Shown here in pieces: positions 34,078 to 42,529 of a DNA stretch of 55,103 nucleotides. Positions within the stretch are counted from its first letter, which is position 1. The number at the start of each line of letters is the position of its first letter. The DNA lies in the NCBI GenBank assembly GCA_050252075.1, contig JBFWLP010000008.1, forward strand, positions 1-55,103, given 5' to 3'. The notes below the pieces were generated by a model, which saw only the letters and a program-made list of their open reading frames with translations, had not been told where the DNA came from and made no database searches. The position numbers and the translations under genes were made by a program. The DNA is from JAAYGT01 sp050252075. Its GTDB lineage: Bacteria > Pseudomonadota > Gammaproteobacteria > Burkholderiales > Burkholderiaceae_B.

Positions 34078-35439
34078 ATGACAGACACTACACAGAACAC
34101 ACCCGAGCCTGCTGTTTCCTCCTTTTCCGATTTCGGCTTGCATCCCGGTATTTTGCAGGCAGTATCCGAAACCGGTTACACCGTACCCACGCCCATACAA
34201 GCCAAAGCAATTCCTCCCGTCATCGACGGGCGGGACGTCATGGGCGCCGCGCAAACCGGAACAGGCAAAACAGCGGCGTTTACCTTGCCTATCCTGCATC
34301 GGCTCATGGCGTTCGCGAACACCAGCGCGTCGCCGGCGCGCCATCCCGTGCGCGCCCTCATTCTTACGCCCACGCGTGAGCTGGCCGACCAGGTATACGA
34401 AAGCGTGGTTACGTACAGCAAGTCCACACCACTGCGTGCCGCCGTGGTATTTGGCGGCGTCGACATCGGGCCACAGCGCGAGGCATTGCGCCGCGGGTGC
34501 GAAATTCTCATCGCAACGCCGGGCCGCCTGCTGGATCACGTTGAGCAAAAAACCGTGAATCTGGGGCAGGTGGGCATTCTGGTACTCGACGAAGCCGACC
34601 GTATGCTCGACATGGGCTTTTTGCCCGACCTGGATCGCATCGTTCGCCAGCTGCCGGCCAAGCGTCAGGGTTTGCTGTTTTCCGCAACGTTCAGCAACGA
34701 AATTCGCAAGCTGGGCCGCACCTATCTTACGGATCCCATCGAGATCGAAGTGGCCAAGCGTAACGCCACGGCCGATACCGTCACCCAGTTGGCCTATCCG
34801 CTCTCGGGTAGCCAGAAGCGTGCGGCCGTTGTGCATCTGGTCAAGTCCAAGAACCTGAACCAGGTCATCGTTTTCTCGAACACCAAAATCGGAACCAGCC
34901 GTCTTGCCCGCGAGCTGGTTCGCGACGGCGTCAAGGCCGAATCAATACACGGCGACAAAAGCCAGCTCGATCGCATGAAGGCGCTCGAGGCGTTCAAGGC
35001 CGGTGAGCTCGAGGTTCTGGTTGCCACCGACGTTGCCGCACGGGGTCTCGATGTTGCCGGTGTGCCGTGCGTCATCAATTACGACCTTCCGTTCAATGCC
35101 GAAGATTACGTTCACCGTATTGGCCGTACAGGCCGGGCCGGCAAAGAGGGCGCGGCAATTTCGTTCTATGCGCCCGATGAAGAGCGTTACTTGCTAGACA
35201 TCGAAAAACTGATCAAAACGCGTATTCCGCGCGGGAATCTCGACCTGCCGCAGGAGCCTCGTCGCTCGGCGGGTGCTGCCGCTCGCAGTGACCGGTCGCG
35301 CGGGTCCAGGGCCCCGATCGACGATTTTTTCACCAAGCCTTATGTTCCGGCTGCGTCGCCGGCGCCGTCGGCGTCCACCCAGGACCGCCCCAACACGGCC
35401 GAGAAGCGGTCGGTAGGCGTTTTGCTGGGCGGTCGCTAG
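34078..35439 (+). CDS. rhlE: RhlE-type DEAD-box RNA helicase
   Basis: 453 residues. Q motif FSDFGLHPGILQAV with GYTVPTPIQ, motif I AAQTGTGKTAA, motif II VLDEADRMLDMGF, motif III LFSATF, and motif VI HRIGRTGRAG. The C-terminal tail from about residue 390 is Arg/Ser/Pro/Ala-rich, low complexity, as in RhlE proteins. Expected roles are ribosome assembly and RNA turnover. ATG at 34078 fixed by the MTDTTQNTPEP start ahead of the Q motif. Convergent with the thioredoxin-like gene. Confidence 0.93.
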   Translation: MTDTTQNTPEPAVSSFSDFGLHPGILQAVSETGYTVPTPIQAKAIPPVIDGRDVMGAAQTGTGKTAAFTLPILHRLMAFANTSASPARHPVRALILTPTRELADQVYESVVTYSKSTPLRAAVVFGGVDIGPQREALRRGCEILIATPGRLLDHVEQKTVNLGQVGILVLDEADRMLDMGFLPDLDRIVRQLPAKRQGLLFSATFSNEIRKLGRTYLTDPIEIEVAKRNATADTVTQLAYPLSGSQKRAAVVHLVKSKNLNQVIVFSNTKIGTSRLARELVRDGVKAESIHGDKSQLDRMKALEAFKAGELEVLVATDVAARGLDVAGVPCVINYDLPFNAEDYVHRIGRTGRAGKEGAAISFYAPDEERYLLDIEKLIKTRIPRGNLDLPQEPRRSAGAAARSDRSRGSRAPIDDFFTKPYVPAASPAPSASTQDRPNTAEKRSVGVLLGGR

Positions 35440-35447
35440 GCCGGTTA

Positions 35448-35472
35448 ATTTGCTAGCAGGCTGCCAGCAAAT
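35448..35472. repeat. Near-perfect 12-base inverted repeat between convergent genes
   Basis: ATTTGCTAGCAG (35448-35459) and CTGCCAGCAAAT (35461-35472) pair with a single G-T wobble around one central base. It lies just after rhlE and across the 3' end of the thioredoxin-like gene. It may terminate both transcripts, although no long T run follows. Confidence 0.55.
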
Positions 35473-35836
35473 CACCCAGGGCCCCAGGGCCCTGGGCCAC
35501 CACAGGGCTGTGTGCTCCCAAGGCGCCAAGCAGTTGTTCCAGCTGATGTATGTGGGGCAGCAGGGGGCCGTAAAACACATTGCCCTTTGCCCCCTGGATC
35601 AGCAGGGTGGGAAAGTTCTCGATATCGTGGTCATCCAGCAACGCCTCGTGGTCCTCGATATCCACCCAAACGAAAACATCGTCGCTCCGTCGGGCGGCCA
35701 ATCCGGCAAACGCCGGAAGGTAGCTTGCGCACGTGTCGCACCACGCTGCGCAATAGCAAACGACCACCCAGTGATGGTTTTCCCGCAGCCGCGAAAGCAG
35801 CGCGCCGGAATCGTTCGAGGGGTTGTAAAGCGTCAT
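35453..35836 (-). CDS. Thioredoxin-like protein
   Basis: 127 residues, thioredoxin fold without signal peptide. The redox motif is AAWCDTCASY (CxxC spacing; standard thioredoxin has WCGPC). The cis-Pro loop is NFPTLLIQG. A strongly acidic helix (DIEDHEALLDDHDIE) distinguishes it. Likely a cytosolic thiol reductase; partner unknown. Divergent from the EI24 gene with a 61-base gap. Confidence 0.85.
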   Translation of the reverse strand: MTLYNPSNDSGALLSRLRENHHWVVVCYCAAWCDTCASYLPAFAGLAARRSDDVFVWVDIEDHEALLDDHDIENFPTLLIQGAKGNVFYGPLLPHIHQLEQLLGALGAHSPVVAQGPGALGDLLAAC

Positions 35837-35897
35837 TCAAACCACACATAAAAGTTTTTGACTATGATAGCCTTCTTTGCCGTTTCAGGACGTTGTG

Positions 35898-36692
35898 ATG
35901 ATTGATACCCGTGTTGCCGTACGCGACTCCGCCGCCCCCGCACGCGGCGCGTCGCTGGTGAGTCAAGCCTTCAAACGGGCATTGGTGTCGCAGCTGCATC
36001 CACGCATGTTGTTTGCGCTGTTCCTGCCCTTCATTATCGCCTTGCTGGGGGGTATTGTGCTGCTGTGGGCGTTCTGGACGCCGCTGACCGAATGGCTGGA
36101 TGCGCAGGTGGCCGGGTGGGAAGTTGTGAACCAGGTCGACCAGTGGCTGCTGGCGATCGGGCTGTTTTCGATCAAACTGTACATGGTGCCGTTGCTGGCG
36201 GTTGCCATACTGTTGCCGTTGTCGGGCATTCTTGGCCTGGTCATTGCTGCTGTGTTTGTCATGCCGCTGGTGCTCAGGCACCTTGAGAAACACAATTACC
36301 CCGGGCTCAAGCGCCAGGGGCAATACGCCACGGCGGTCAGCTCGTGGAATGCGGTCTGGGTGGGTACCCTGTTCGTGGCCGGATGGCTGGTTACCATGCC
36401 GCTCTGGCTTATTCCGCCCATGCCGGTCATTTTGCCTGTGGTCTGGTGGGCTTTCGCCTTTAACCGCATGCTGCGCGTTGACGCCATTATCGAGCACGGC
36501 AGTGCGCCGGAGCGCCGCCTCATCTGGAAGCGCTATCGGCGCGAGTTCTGGGCAATCGGTCTTATCCTGTCGCTCGTCAATCTTTTCCCGCCCGCCTGGC
36601 TGGTGCTGCCGGTGTTTTCGGCGCTGGTGTTCGCTCACTTTTGTCTGGAGGCATTACGGCAATTGCGTGCCAGCGACGTTATCGATGTGTAA
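35898..36692 (+). CDS. EI24/CysZ-like integral membrane protein
   Basis: 264 residues with about five membrane helices. ATG at 35898 selected (MIDTRVAVRDS); an earlier non-ATG start would add seven residues. The pattern QAFKRALVSQLHPRMLFALFLP, then helices and the C-terminal LRQLRASDVIDV, fits the EI24 domain family (PF07264), in which E. coli CysZ is a sulphate transporter. No sulphur gene is nearby, so substrate is unknown. Confidence 0.75.
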   Translation: MIDTRVAVRDSAAPARGASLVSQAFKRALVSQLHPRMLFALFLPFIIALLGGIVLLWAFWTPLTEWLDAQVAGWEVVNQVDQWLLAIGLFSIKLYMVPLLAVAILLPLSGILGLVIAAVFVMPLVLRHLEKHNYPGLKRQGQYATAVSSWNAVWVGTLFVAGWLVTMPLWLIPPMPVILPVVWWAFAFNRMLRVDAIIEHGSAPERRLIWKRYRREFWAIGLILSLVNLFPPAWLVLPVFSALVFAHFCLEALRQLRASDVIDV

Positions 36693-36729
36693 TTACCCCC
36701 GTTCCACTACCAACAAGGACAACTGAAAC

Positions 36730-37542
36730 GTGGAAACTACTGTTACGCCCATTCCAAAAATCCGCCTGATCATCATTGGCGACGAAATTCTCTCGGGCCG
36801 CCGGCAGGACAAGCATTTTTCCAAGCTTGTCGAGCTGCTGGCACAGCGCGGAATGCAGCTCGGCGGTGCCGAGCTCATTTCCGACGATCGCTCTACCATT
36901 GTGGAAACGCTCAAGCGCAGTTTCGCCACACCCGACATTGTTTTTTGCTGCGGCGGCATTGGGGCCACGCCCGACGATCAAACCCGCCAGTCGGCGGCGC
37001 AGGCGCTGGGGCTTGCGCTGGAATTACACCCCGAGGCCGCCCGCCTTATTGCGGAGCGTTGCGCCGACACGGCGCGGCGCGGGCAGGGTAGCGCCGACAT
37101 GAGCACGCCCGAGAACCAGCAACGCCTGCAAATGGGGGTGTTTCCCCAGGGGGCGGAAATTGTGCCGAACCCCTACAACAAGATTCCCGGGTTTTTTATC
37201 GGCAACCATACGTTCATGCCTGGTTTTCCCGTAATGGCGTGGCCCATGATGGAATGGACGCTGGACAACCGCTATCGTCATTTGCATCACGGGGTCAAGC
37301 GCGTCGAGCATTCGTTCCTGGTGTTCGGGCTGCCCGAGTCGCGTATTACGCCGGCGCTCGAAGCGCTGGAAGAGCGTTGGCCGGGGGTGAAGGCCTTCAG
37401 CTTGCCCAGTATGGGGGAAACCGGGCACGCCCACATCGACCTGGGGGTGAAAGGCGAACCGGAAGCGGCCGCACAGGCACTGGCTTTTCTGAAAGACGAG
37501 GCCGTGCGGTTGGGCGGCAAACTGACACCACCGGAAAATTAG
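36730..37542 (+). CDS. MoaB/Mog-like molybdopterin-binding domain protein (CinA N-terminal type)
   Basis: 270 residues. MoaB/Mog fold (PF00994): LIIIGDEILSGRRQDKHF at the N-terminus and DIVFCCGGIGATPDDQT for the MPT-binding loop. Resembles the N-terminal half of CinA but lacks the C-terminal nicotinamide-amide hydrolase domain. The molybdopterin or ADP-ribose type ligand cannot be told. Located 37 bases after the EI24 gene, likely the same transcript. Confidence 0.85.
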   Translation: METTVTPIPKIRLIIIGDEILSGRRQDKHFSKLVELLAQRGMQLGGAELISDDRSTIVETLKRSFATPDIVFCCGGIGATPDDQTRQSAAQALGLALELHPEAARLIAERCADTARRGQGSADMSTPENQQRLQMGVFPQGAEIVPNPYNKIPGFFIGNHTFMPGFPVMAWPMMEWTLDNRYRHLHHGVKRVEHSFLVFGLPESRITPALEALEERWPGVKAFSLPSMGETGHAHIDLGVKGEPEAAAQALAFLKDEAVRLGGKLTPPEN

Positions 37543-37545
37543 GGC

Positions 37546-37574
37546 TTGTCACAGAGCGCATTTTTTCATAATAT
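37546..37574 (+). promoter_or_regulatory. Sigma-70-type promoter of the IclR gene
   Basis: TTGTCA (37546-37551), 17 bases, TAATAT (37569-37574). Starts 4 bases after the preceding stop codon and ends 30 bases before the IclR ATG. Very close to consensus. Confidence 0.75.
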
Positions 37575-37603
37575 GGGAATGTTGCATTGCGTCAAACTCC
37601 CCT

Positions 37604-38416
37604 ATGGCACGCTCATCACTGATAGCCACCCGCTCCGATAACATCACAGCGGCGTCGGATTCACCCATTACCATTCAAGTCCTTGAACGGGCAATGGCGC
37701 TGCTCGACGCCCTGGCACAGCAGCCCGACCCGGTGGCGTTAAAGGATCTGGCGGCCGCCACAGGCTTGCATACATCCACCGCCCATCGCATTCTGAACGA
37801 TCTTGTCGTGGGTCGGTACGTTGAGCGTATCGACAGCGGCATGTATCAGTTGGGCATGCGCCTGCTTGAACTGGGCTCGCTGGTGAAAGGTCGCCTGAAT
37901 GTGCGCGATGCCGCCCTTGAACCCATGCGTGAGCTGCACAAGGTTACCGGCCAGACCGTCAACCTGTCGGTTCAGCAGGGTGATGAAATCGTCTACATTG
38001 AGCGGGCCTGGAGCGAACGGTCCGGTATGCAGGTGGTGCGCGCCATCGGCGGGCGTGCGCCCCTGCACCTTACCTCAACGGGCAAACTGTTCCTGTCGGT
38101 CAGCGAGCCGCGCCAGGTTCGTGCGTACGCCATGCGCACCGGTCTTGCCGGCAATACCCGCAACAGTATCACCCAGGTTGATCAGCTGGAGCGCGATCTG
38201 GCCCTGGTGCGACGGCACGGCTACTCGCGCGACAACGAAGAGCTGGAGCTGGGCGTGCGGTGCATTGCGGCCGGTATCTACGACGATGCCGGCAAGCTTC
38301 AGGCCGGATTGTCCATTTCGGCGCCTTCCGAGCGCATGCGCGACGAATGGATTCCGCTGCTGACTCGTACGGCGAACCAGATTTCCGAAGCCCTGGGTTA
38401 CGAATCGTCAAACTGA
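37604..38416 (+). CDS. IclR-family transcriptional regulator
   Basis: 270 residues. N-terminal winged helix near residues 25-85 (LKDLAAATGLHTSTAHRILNDLV), then the GAF-like IclR effector domain with IGGRAPLHLTSTGKLFL and GVRCIAAGIYDDAGK. The effector and targets are unknown. Its own promoter is strong. It precedes the phasin gene by 196 bases with a separate promoter. Confidence 0.92.
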   Translation: MARSSLIATRSDNITAASDSPITIQVLERAMALLDALAQQPDPVALKDLAAATGLHTSTAHRILNDLVVGRYVERIDSGMYQLGMRLLELGSLVKGRLNVRDAALEPMRELHKVTGQTVNLSVQQGDEIVYIERAWSERSGMQVVRAIGGRAPLHLTSTGKLFLSVSEPRQVRAYAMRTGLAGNTRNSITQVDQLERDLALVRRHGYSRDNEELELGVRCIAAGIYDDAGKLQAGLSISAPSERMRDEWIPLLTRTANQISEALGYESSN

Positions 38417-38420
38417 TTGT

Positions 38421-38429
38421 TGCGTTGCA
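38421..38429. promoter_or_regulatory. TGC-N3-GCA operator candidate upstream of the phasin -35
   Basis: TGCGTTGCA at 38421-38429, the core of the larger perfect inverted repeat TTGTTGC-GTT-GCAACAA (38417-38433). It fits the CTGC-N3/4-GCAG type of PHA-repressor (PhaR) site reported for Paracoccus. It lies 13 bases before the -35 box. Regulator identity is inferred. Confidence 0.45.
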
Positions 38430-38441
38430 ACAAAATAATCC

Positions 38442-38469
38442 TTGACTTCGTCGACGTCGAGCGTACAAT
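38442..38469 (+). promoter_or_regulatory. Sigma-70 promoter of the phasin gene
   Basis: TTGACT (38442-38447), 16-base spacer, TACAAT (38464-38469). Strong consensus fit, 144 bases upstream of the phasin ATG, flanked by the two TGC-N3-GCA sites. Confidence 0.75.
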
Positions 38470-38477
38470 TGTGATTG

Positions 38478-38486
38478 TGCAATGCA
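38478..38486. promoter_or_regulatory. Second TGC-N3-GCA operator candidate, just downstream of the -10
   Basis: TGCAATGCA at 38478-38486, 9 bases past the -10 box, thus over or right after the start of transcription. Centre-to-centre distance to the upstream copy is about 57 bases (roughly five to six helical turns). Position fits a repressor site. Confidence 0.4.
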
Positions 38487-38612
38487 GCATGGAAGGTTTT
38501 CACGTACAACAGGTGATTTGCTTAGCCTTCTTTAATTTTTACGTTTGAACAGTGTTCAACCATTACGAGTCCGGCGTTGCTTCGCTCGACTCAACCCCAC
38601 TAAGGAAAGATT

Positions 38613-39212
38613 ATGAGCGCAATCCCTCAACACGTTTTCGCCGGCCAAAAGGCGACACTCGACAATGTACTGGCCATCCAGGGCGCCTTTTTCGAAGGTT
38701 TCGAAAAGCTCGTCGACCTGAATCTCAAGGTTATGAAAGCCACGCTTGACGATGTGGCACAAAAATCGCAGCAAGCCATCGAAGTCAAAGATGCCCAGGA
38801 AGCGGCTGCTTTTGCTTCTTCGCTGGTACAACCCGGTGCCGAAAAGGCGCTGGCATACAGCAAGCATGTATATGACATCGTTGCCGGTGTGCAGGGTGAC
38901 ATCACCAAGCTCACCGAAGAGCAAATTGCCCAGGGCCGTCAGCAAATGACCGATGCCATTGACCAGGTGGCCAAAAACGCACCGACAGGCTCGGAAGGCG
39001 CGGTTGCCCTGATGAAGTCTTCGCTGGCAACGGCCAACAGTGCTTACGAATCAATGGCCAAGGTGGCTCGCCAGGCGGCCGATGCTGCTGAAAAGAATGT
39101 AACGGCTGCCACCAACGCTACATTCAAAGCGGCTTCCGACGCTGCTGAAGCGGCGTCTAAAAGTGCAGCGGCCGCGTCGCGCACCACCGCACGCCGTAAC
39201 GCAACAGCTTAA
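38613..39212 (+). CDS. phaP: Phasin (PHA granule-associated protein)
   Basis: 199 residues. Coats polyhydroxyalkanoate granules and controls their size. Begins MSAIPQHVFAGQKATLDNVL and is helical with amphipathic heptads; the C-terminal 60 residues are Ala/Lys-rich (AASKSAAAASRT) as in family PF09361. AAGGAAA before the ATG acts as ribosome site. Single-gene unit with its own promoter and terminator. No phaC/phaA/phaB are in the window, but the presence implies PHA storage. Confidence 0.92.
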   Translation: MSAIPQHVFAGQKATLDNVLAIQGAFFEGFEKLVDLNLKVMKATLDDVAQKSQQAIEVKDAQEAAAFASSLVQPGAEKALAYSKHVYDIVAGVQGDITKLTEEQIAQGRQQMTDAIDQVAKNAPTGSEGAVALMKSSLATANSAYESMAKVARQAADAAEKNVTAATNATFKAASDAAEAASKSAAAASRTTARRNATA

Positions 39213-39268
39213 GCTATTCTAGAGGCGCCGGTTACCGTAGATACCGGCACGTCGCGATAGCAGAGCAG

Positions 39269-39303
39269 CCAGAGCCACCCTTCGGGGTGGCTCTGGTTTT
39301 TTT
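39269..39303 (+). terminator. Intrinsic terminator of the phasin gene
   Basis: Perfect 12-base stem CCAGAGCCACCC / GGGTGGCTCTGG with TTCG tetraloop (39269-39296) and a run of T after it. Strong rho-independent terminator about 57 bases after the stop. Confidence 0.93.
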
Positions 39304-39359
39304 GCGCAACTGTTTCCTGACGATTTCCAGCCCACGGCGTGGTGCGCGTGGGCGGGCCG

Positions 39360-40397
39360 CTACCGTAGCGCCTGGACGCACTCGGCGATCAGTGCCGGCC
39401 CCCGGTAAATTAAACCGGTGTAAAGCTGTATGGCGTTGGCGCCGGCGTCTATTTTCTCACGTGCCTGTTTCCCGGAGGTAATGCCGCCCACGCCGATAAT
39501 GGGGTAGTCGGGGCCCAGCTGTTCGCGCAGCCGGGCAATCACGCCCAGCGACAGGGCGTGCACGGGCGGGCCCGACAGGCCGCCGGTTTGATCGGCATGG
39601 GCCAGCCCCTGGACGGCGTCGCGCGCCAGGGTGGTGTTTGTGGCAATAACCCCGTCAATGCCGAAACGCGGCAGCAGCGCGGCGATGTTGTCTACTTGTG
39701 TAGTGGTCAGGTCGGGAGCGATCTTGACCACCACGGGTACGTGGCGGCCATGGGTGTCGGCCAGTGCTTTGCGCTTTTCCTGAATTGCGCCCAGCAGGCC
39801 TTCGAGCTCGTTCTGTTCCTGCAAGGCGCGCAGGTTCTGGGTGTTGGGCGACGAGATATTGATCGTGACGTAATCGGCATGCGGGTACACCCCTTCCAGC
39901 CCCATGAGGTAATCGTCGACGGCCCGTTCAATGGGCGTGGCGGCGTTTTTTCCAATATTCAGGCCAAGAATACCGCCCTGGCTGCGCCATGTGCTTTGTT
40001 GAACATTCCGGATGAAGGTGTCCAGCCCCTGGTTGTTGAAGCCCAGCCGGTTGATCAGCGCCTGGGCGGCGGGAAGGCGGAACATGCGGGGCCCGGGATT
40101 GCCCGGTTGGGCCAGTGGCGTTACGGTACCCACTTCCACAAACCCGAATCCCAGGTTGGCCAGGGCATCGATGCAGGCGCCGTTCTTGTCGAGCCCGGCA
40201 GCCAGACCGACCGGGTTGCGAAGCGGCATGCCCATGAGCGTGACGGGCAGGGACGGGGCGCTATGCAGCATGGATCGCGTGAGGGCGCAGCGATAGGATT
40301 TCTGCAGCAGGGAAAGCGTCAGGTTATGGGCAGCCTCGGCCTCTATGGCAAAGAGAGCAGGACGTACGAGCGGATAAGCGGAATAGAGCAGGGGCAT
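39360..40397 (-). CDS. pyrD: Dihydroorotate dehydrogenase (quinone), class 2
   Basis: 345 residues from the ATG at 40397 (MPLLYSAYPLVRPALF), 8 bases after the bpt stop; an earlier ATG at 40433 would overlap bpt. Oxidises dihydroorotate to orotate with FMN, passing electrons to quinone at the inner membrane. The N-terminal amphipathic helix, GLNIGKN, the motif ISSPNTQNLR and IGVGGI near the C-terminus are typical of class 2. Confidence 0.96.
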   Translation of the reverse strand: MPLLYSAYPLVRPALFAIEAEAAHNLTLSLLQKSYRCALTRSMLHSAPSLPVTLMGMPLRNPVGLAAGLDKNGACIDALANLGFGFVEVGTVTPLAQPGNPGPRMFRLPAAQALINRLGFNNQGLDTFIRNVQQSTWRSQGGILGLNIGKNAATPIERAVDDYLMGLEGVYPHADYVTINISSPNTQNLRALQEQNELEGLLGAIQEKRKALADTHGRHVPVVVKIAPDLTTTQVDNIAALLPRFGIDGVIATNTTLARDAVQGLAHADQTGGLSGPPVHALSLGVIARLREQLGPDYPIIGVGGITSGKQAREKIDAGANAIQLYTGLIYRGPALIAECVQALR

Positions 40398-40405
40398 GGG
40401 AAGAG

Positions 40406-41134
40406 TCAGGCGATAGGGGCGTCTTGCCAGCAACCGTTTTTCAGCATTTGCAACGGTTGGAAGCGTGATTTGTACGCCATTTTACGGCTTTCGCGTATCC
40501 AGTATCCAAGATAAAGCCACGGCAGCCCGCGGTCGCGACAGGCTTTCAACTGCCAGAGAATGCCGTAGGTGCCCAGGCTGCCGGGGTAATCGGGGTCGAA
40601 AAACGTATATACCGACGACCAGCCTTCGGAAAGAAGGTCAACAATGGCGACCATGCATAACGCGTTGTGGGCGTCGCGAAACTCGATCAGGCGGGAGTCG
40701 ACGCGGCTTGCCAGCAAAAACTGGGTGTACTGGGAGCGGCTGTCGTCGTCCATGCCGTCACCGCGATGGCGTTCATGCTGATATCTTTCGTACAGAGCAA
40801 AGTGGTCCGGATTCCAGTGCAGGGGAAGGATCCGGGTAACGAGCGACTGATGCCGGTTCCACACTTTACGTTGTGTGCGCGAGGGCTGGAAGCGCTGAGC
40901 GTCAACCCGAACGGAAAGACAGGCCTGGCATTGATCGCAATGGGGGCGGTAGGTGAATAGCCCGCTGCGCCGGAAGCCCCGTTCCACCAGGGAACCGTAA
41001 GTGGCTGTGTCGATCAGGTGAGTGGGGGCGGCAACCTGGGAGCGGGCGTCCAGCCCCGGCAAATAACTGCAAGGATAACTGGCCGTGGAATAAAACTGCA
41101 GGGTTTTCAGGCCTTGTCCGGTCAGGTGGCTCAT
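40406..41134 (-). CDS. bpt: Aspartate/glutamate leucyltransferase (Bpt)
   Basis: 242 residues. Transfers Leu from tRNA to N-terminal Asp/Glu, marking proteins for ClpAP. Cys motif HCDQCQACLSVRV near residue 65, GYWIRESRKMAYKSRFQPLQ at the C-terminus and PCSYLPG near the start fit the ATE/Bpt family. Its ATG overlaps the aat stop by 4 bases, so the two N-degron enzymes are translated together. Confidence 0.94.
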   Translation of the reverse strand: MSHLTGQGLKTLQFYSTASYPCSYLPGLDARSQVAAPTHLIDTATYGSLVERGFRRSGLFTYRPHCDQCQACLSVRVDAQRFQPSRTQRKVWNRHQSLVTRILPLHWNPDHFALYERYQHERHRGDGMDDDSRSQYTQFLLASRVDSRLIEFRDAHNALCMVAIVDLLSEGWSSVYTFFDPDYPGSLGTYGILWQLKACRDRGLPWLYLGYWIRESRKMAYKSRFQPLQMLKNGCWQDAPIA

Positions 41135-41901
41135 GATGCAGCTCCTGGAGCGTGGTGCAATTCAGGCGTTGGAGCGACGCTGCCGTTGGAACGGAGCACG
41201 CCGCGTGTCCATGGTATTCCAGGCAGTGTAACCGCCTTGGTCAGCTCTTGCAGAAAGAAATCGCGGCTTACCGGACGGGCTCCCATCGACGCCAGGTGGC
41301 GGGTTTCCTGCTGGCAGTCTATCCACTGCACGCCATGGCATTGCAGGAACCGTGTCAGATAGGCCAGCGCGATTTTGCTGGCGTTGTCGCGGCGGCTGAA
41401 CATGGATTCGCCGAAGAAAAAACGGCCTTGCGCAACACCATACAGGCCGCCGACCAGCTCATCGCCATGCCAGACCTCGATACTGTGGGCCCCGCCGGCA
41501 CGATGCCATTGCGTGTAGGCGTGTTGCATGTGAGGGGAAATCCAGGTCTGGCCACCGGGCTGGCGCGGGCCGGCGCAGGCCTGGATGACGGCATCGAAGC
41601 AGGTGTTCATGGTGACCTGCACCGGCCCCGCCCCTGCCGCTTCCCGGCGTGCCATTTGCCGCAGCAGCTTTGCCAGCGAACGGGAAAGGTGCAGGTTGGC
41701 GGTTTGCAACAGCATGCGCGGATCGGGGCTCCACCAAAGTATCGGGTCGCCGGGATTGAACCAGGGGAAGATACCGCGGCGGTATGCTTTTGTCAGGCTG
41801 GCGAGACTGAGATCGCCGCCCACGGCCAGCAGGCCCTGGGGCAGGGCGCAGTGCGGTTCAGGAAAAGGATCGCCGGGATCCAGCCAGATCAGGGTAGACA
41901 T
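41131..41901 (-). CDS. aat: Leucyl/phenylalanyl-tRNA-protein transferase (Aat)
   Basis: 256 residues from MSTLIWLDPGDPFPEP. Adds Leu or Phe to N-terminal Arg/Lys. Conserved GLLAVGGDLS, RRGIFPWFN, IEVWHGDELVGGLYG and FFGESMFSRRDNASK are visible. Codons upstream of 41901 in the same frame overlap the Nudix gene and do not fit the family. Operon aat-bpt-pyrD on the minus strand. Confidence 0.96.
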   Translation of the reverse strand: MSTLIWLDPGDPFPEPHCALPQGLLAVGGDLSLASLTKAYRRGIFPWFNPGDPILWWSPDPRMLLQTANLHLSRSLAKLLRQMARREAAGAGPVQVTMNTCFDAVIQACAGPRQPGGQTWISPHMQHAYTQWHRAGGAHSIEVWHGDELVGGLYGVAQGRFFFGESMFSRRDNASKIALAYLTRFLQCHGVQWIDCQQETRHLASMGARPVSRDFFLQELTKAVTLPGIPWTRGVLRSNGSVAPTPELHHAPGAAS

Positions 41902-41914
41902 GGCGTGTGAAAAA

Positions 41915-42502
41915 TCAGCCTGCAGTGTGCGCCGGGATGCCGTAGTGATGCAAGGGAAAAACCCCGCGTTCGCGGTCGGCAACGTAGTGCTCAAGCGTTG
42001 TGGTCACCGTTCGGAAAGCAAGCTCGTCCCACGGCAAGTTGTCGATGTCGAAGAAAGCCGCCTCGATGCTTTCCGGACCGGGATAAAGTTCCTGGCTAAG
42101 AACCTTGGCAAGGTAGAAAAAGTGGACCTGCTCGGCATGAGGGACGTCGATTACCGTGTACAGCGGGCCCAGTTCGATCTGCGCGCCGGCCTCTTCCTGT
42201 GTTTCACGCATGGCGCCCTGTGCCGTGGTTTCCCCCAGTTCCATGAAACCCGCCGGCAATGTCCATTTGTCGTAGCGTGGCTCGATGGCGCGGCGACACA
42301 GCAGGATTTGATCTTTCCACACCGGCAGCACCCCGACGACATTGCGAGGGTTCTGGTAATGAATGGCGCCGCATTGATCGCAGACATCGCGCAGGCGGTT
42401 GTCGTCGGGCGGAATTTTTCGTGCAAGCGTGCTGCCGCACTGGCTGCAGAACTTCTGGCTGCGAGGAGCAGGGAAATAAAAGGAAGGCGCAGGTGTCGTC
42501 AT
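41915..42502 (-). CDS. Nudix hydrolase with N-terminal zinc ribbon
   Basis: 195 residues. Nudix box GFMELGETTAQGAMRETQEEAG near residues 85-106 (key G, E, REXXEE, G are intact). Zinc ribbon CSQCG / CDQCG near residues 19-45. The layout resembles COG1051-type ADP-ribose or NADH pyrophosphatases. Substrate unknown. Thirteen bases separate its stop from the aat start; same strand. Confidence 0.87.
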   Translation of the reverse strand: MTTPAPSFYFPAPRSQKFCSQCGSTLARKIPPDDNRLRDVCDQCGAIHYQNPRNVVGVLPVWKDQILLCRRAIEPRYDKWTLPAGFMELGETTAQGAMRETQEEAGAQIELGPLYTVIDVPHAEQVHFFYLAKVLSQELYPGPESIEAAFFDIDNLPWDELAFRTVTTTLEHYVADRERGVFPLHHYGIPAHTAG

Positions 42503-42529
42503 GAGTAACTTTTAAGTACGTGCGAACCG

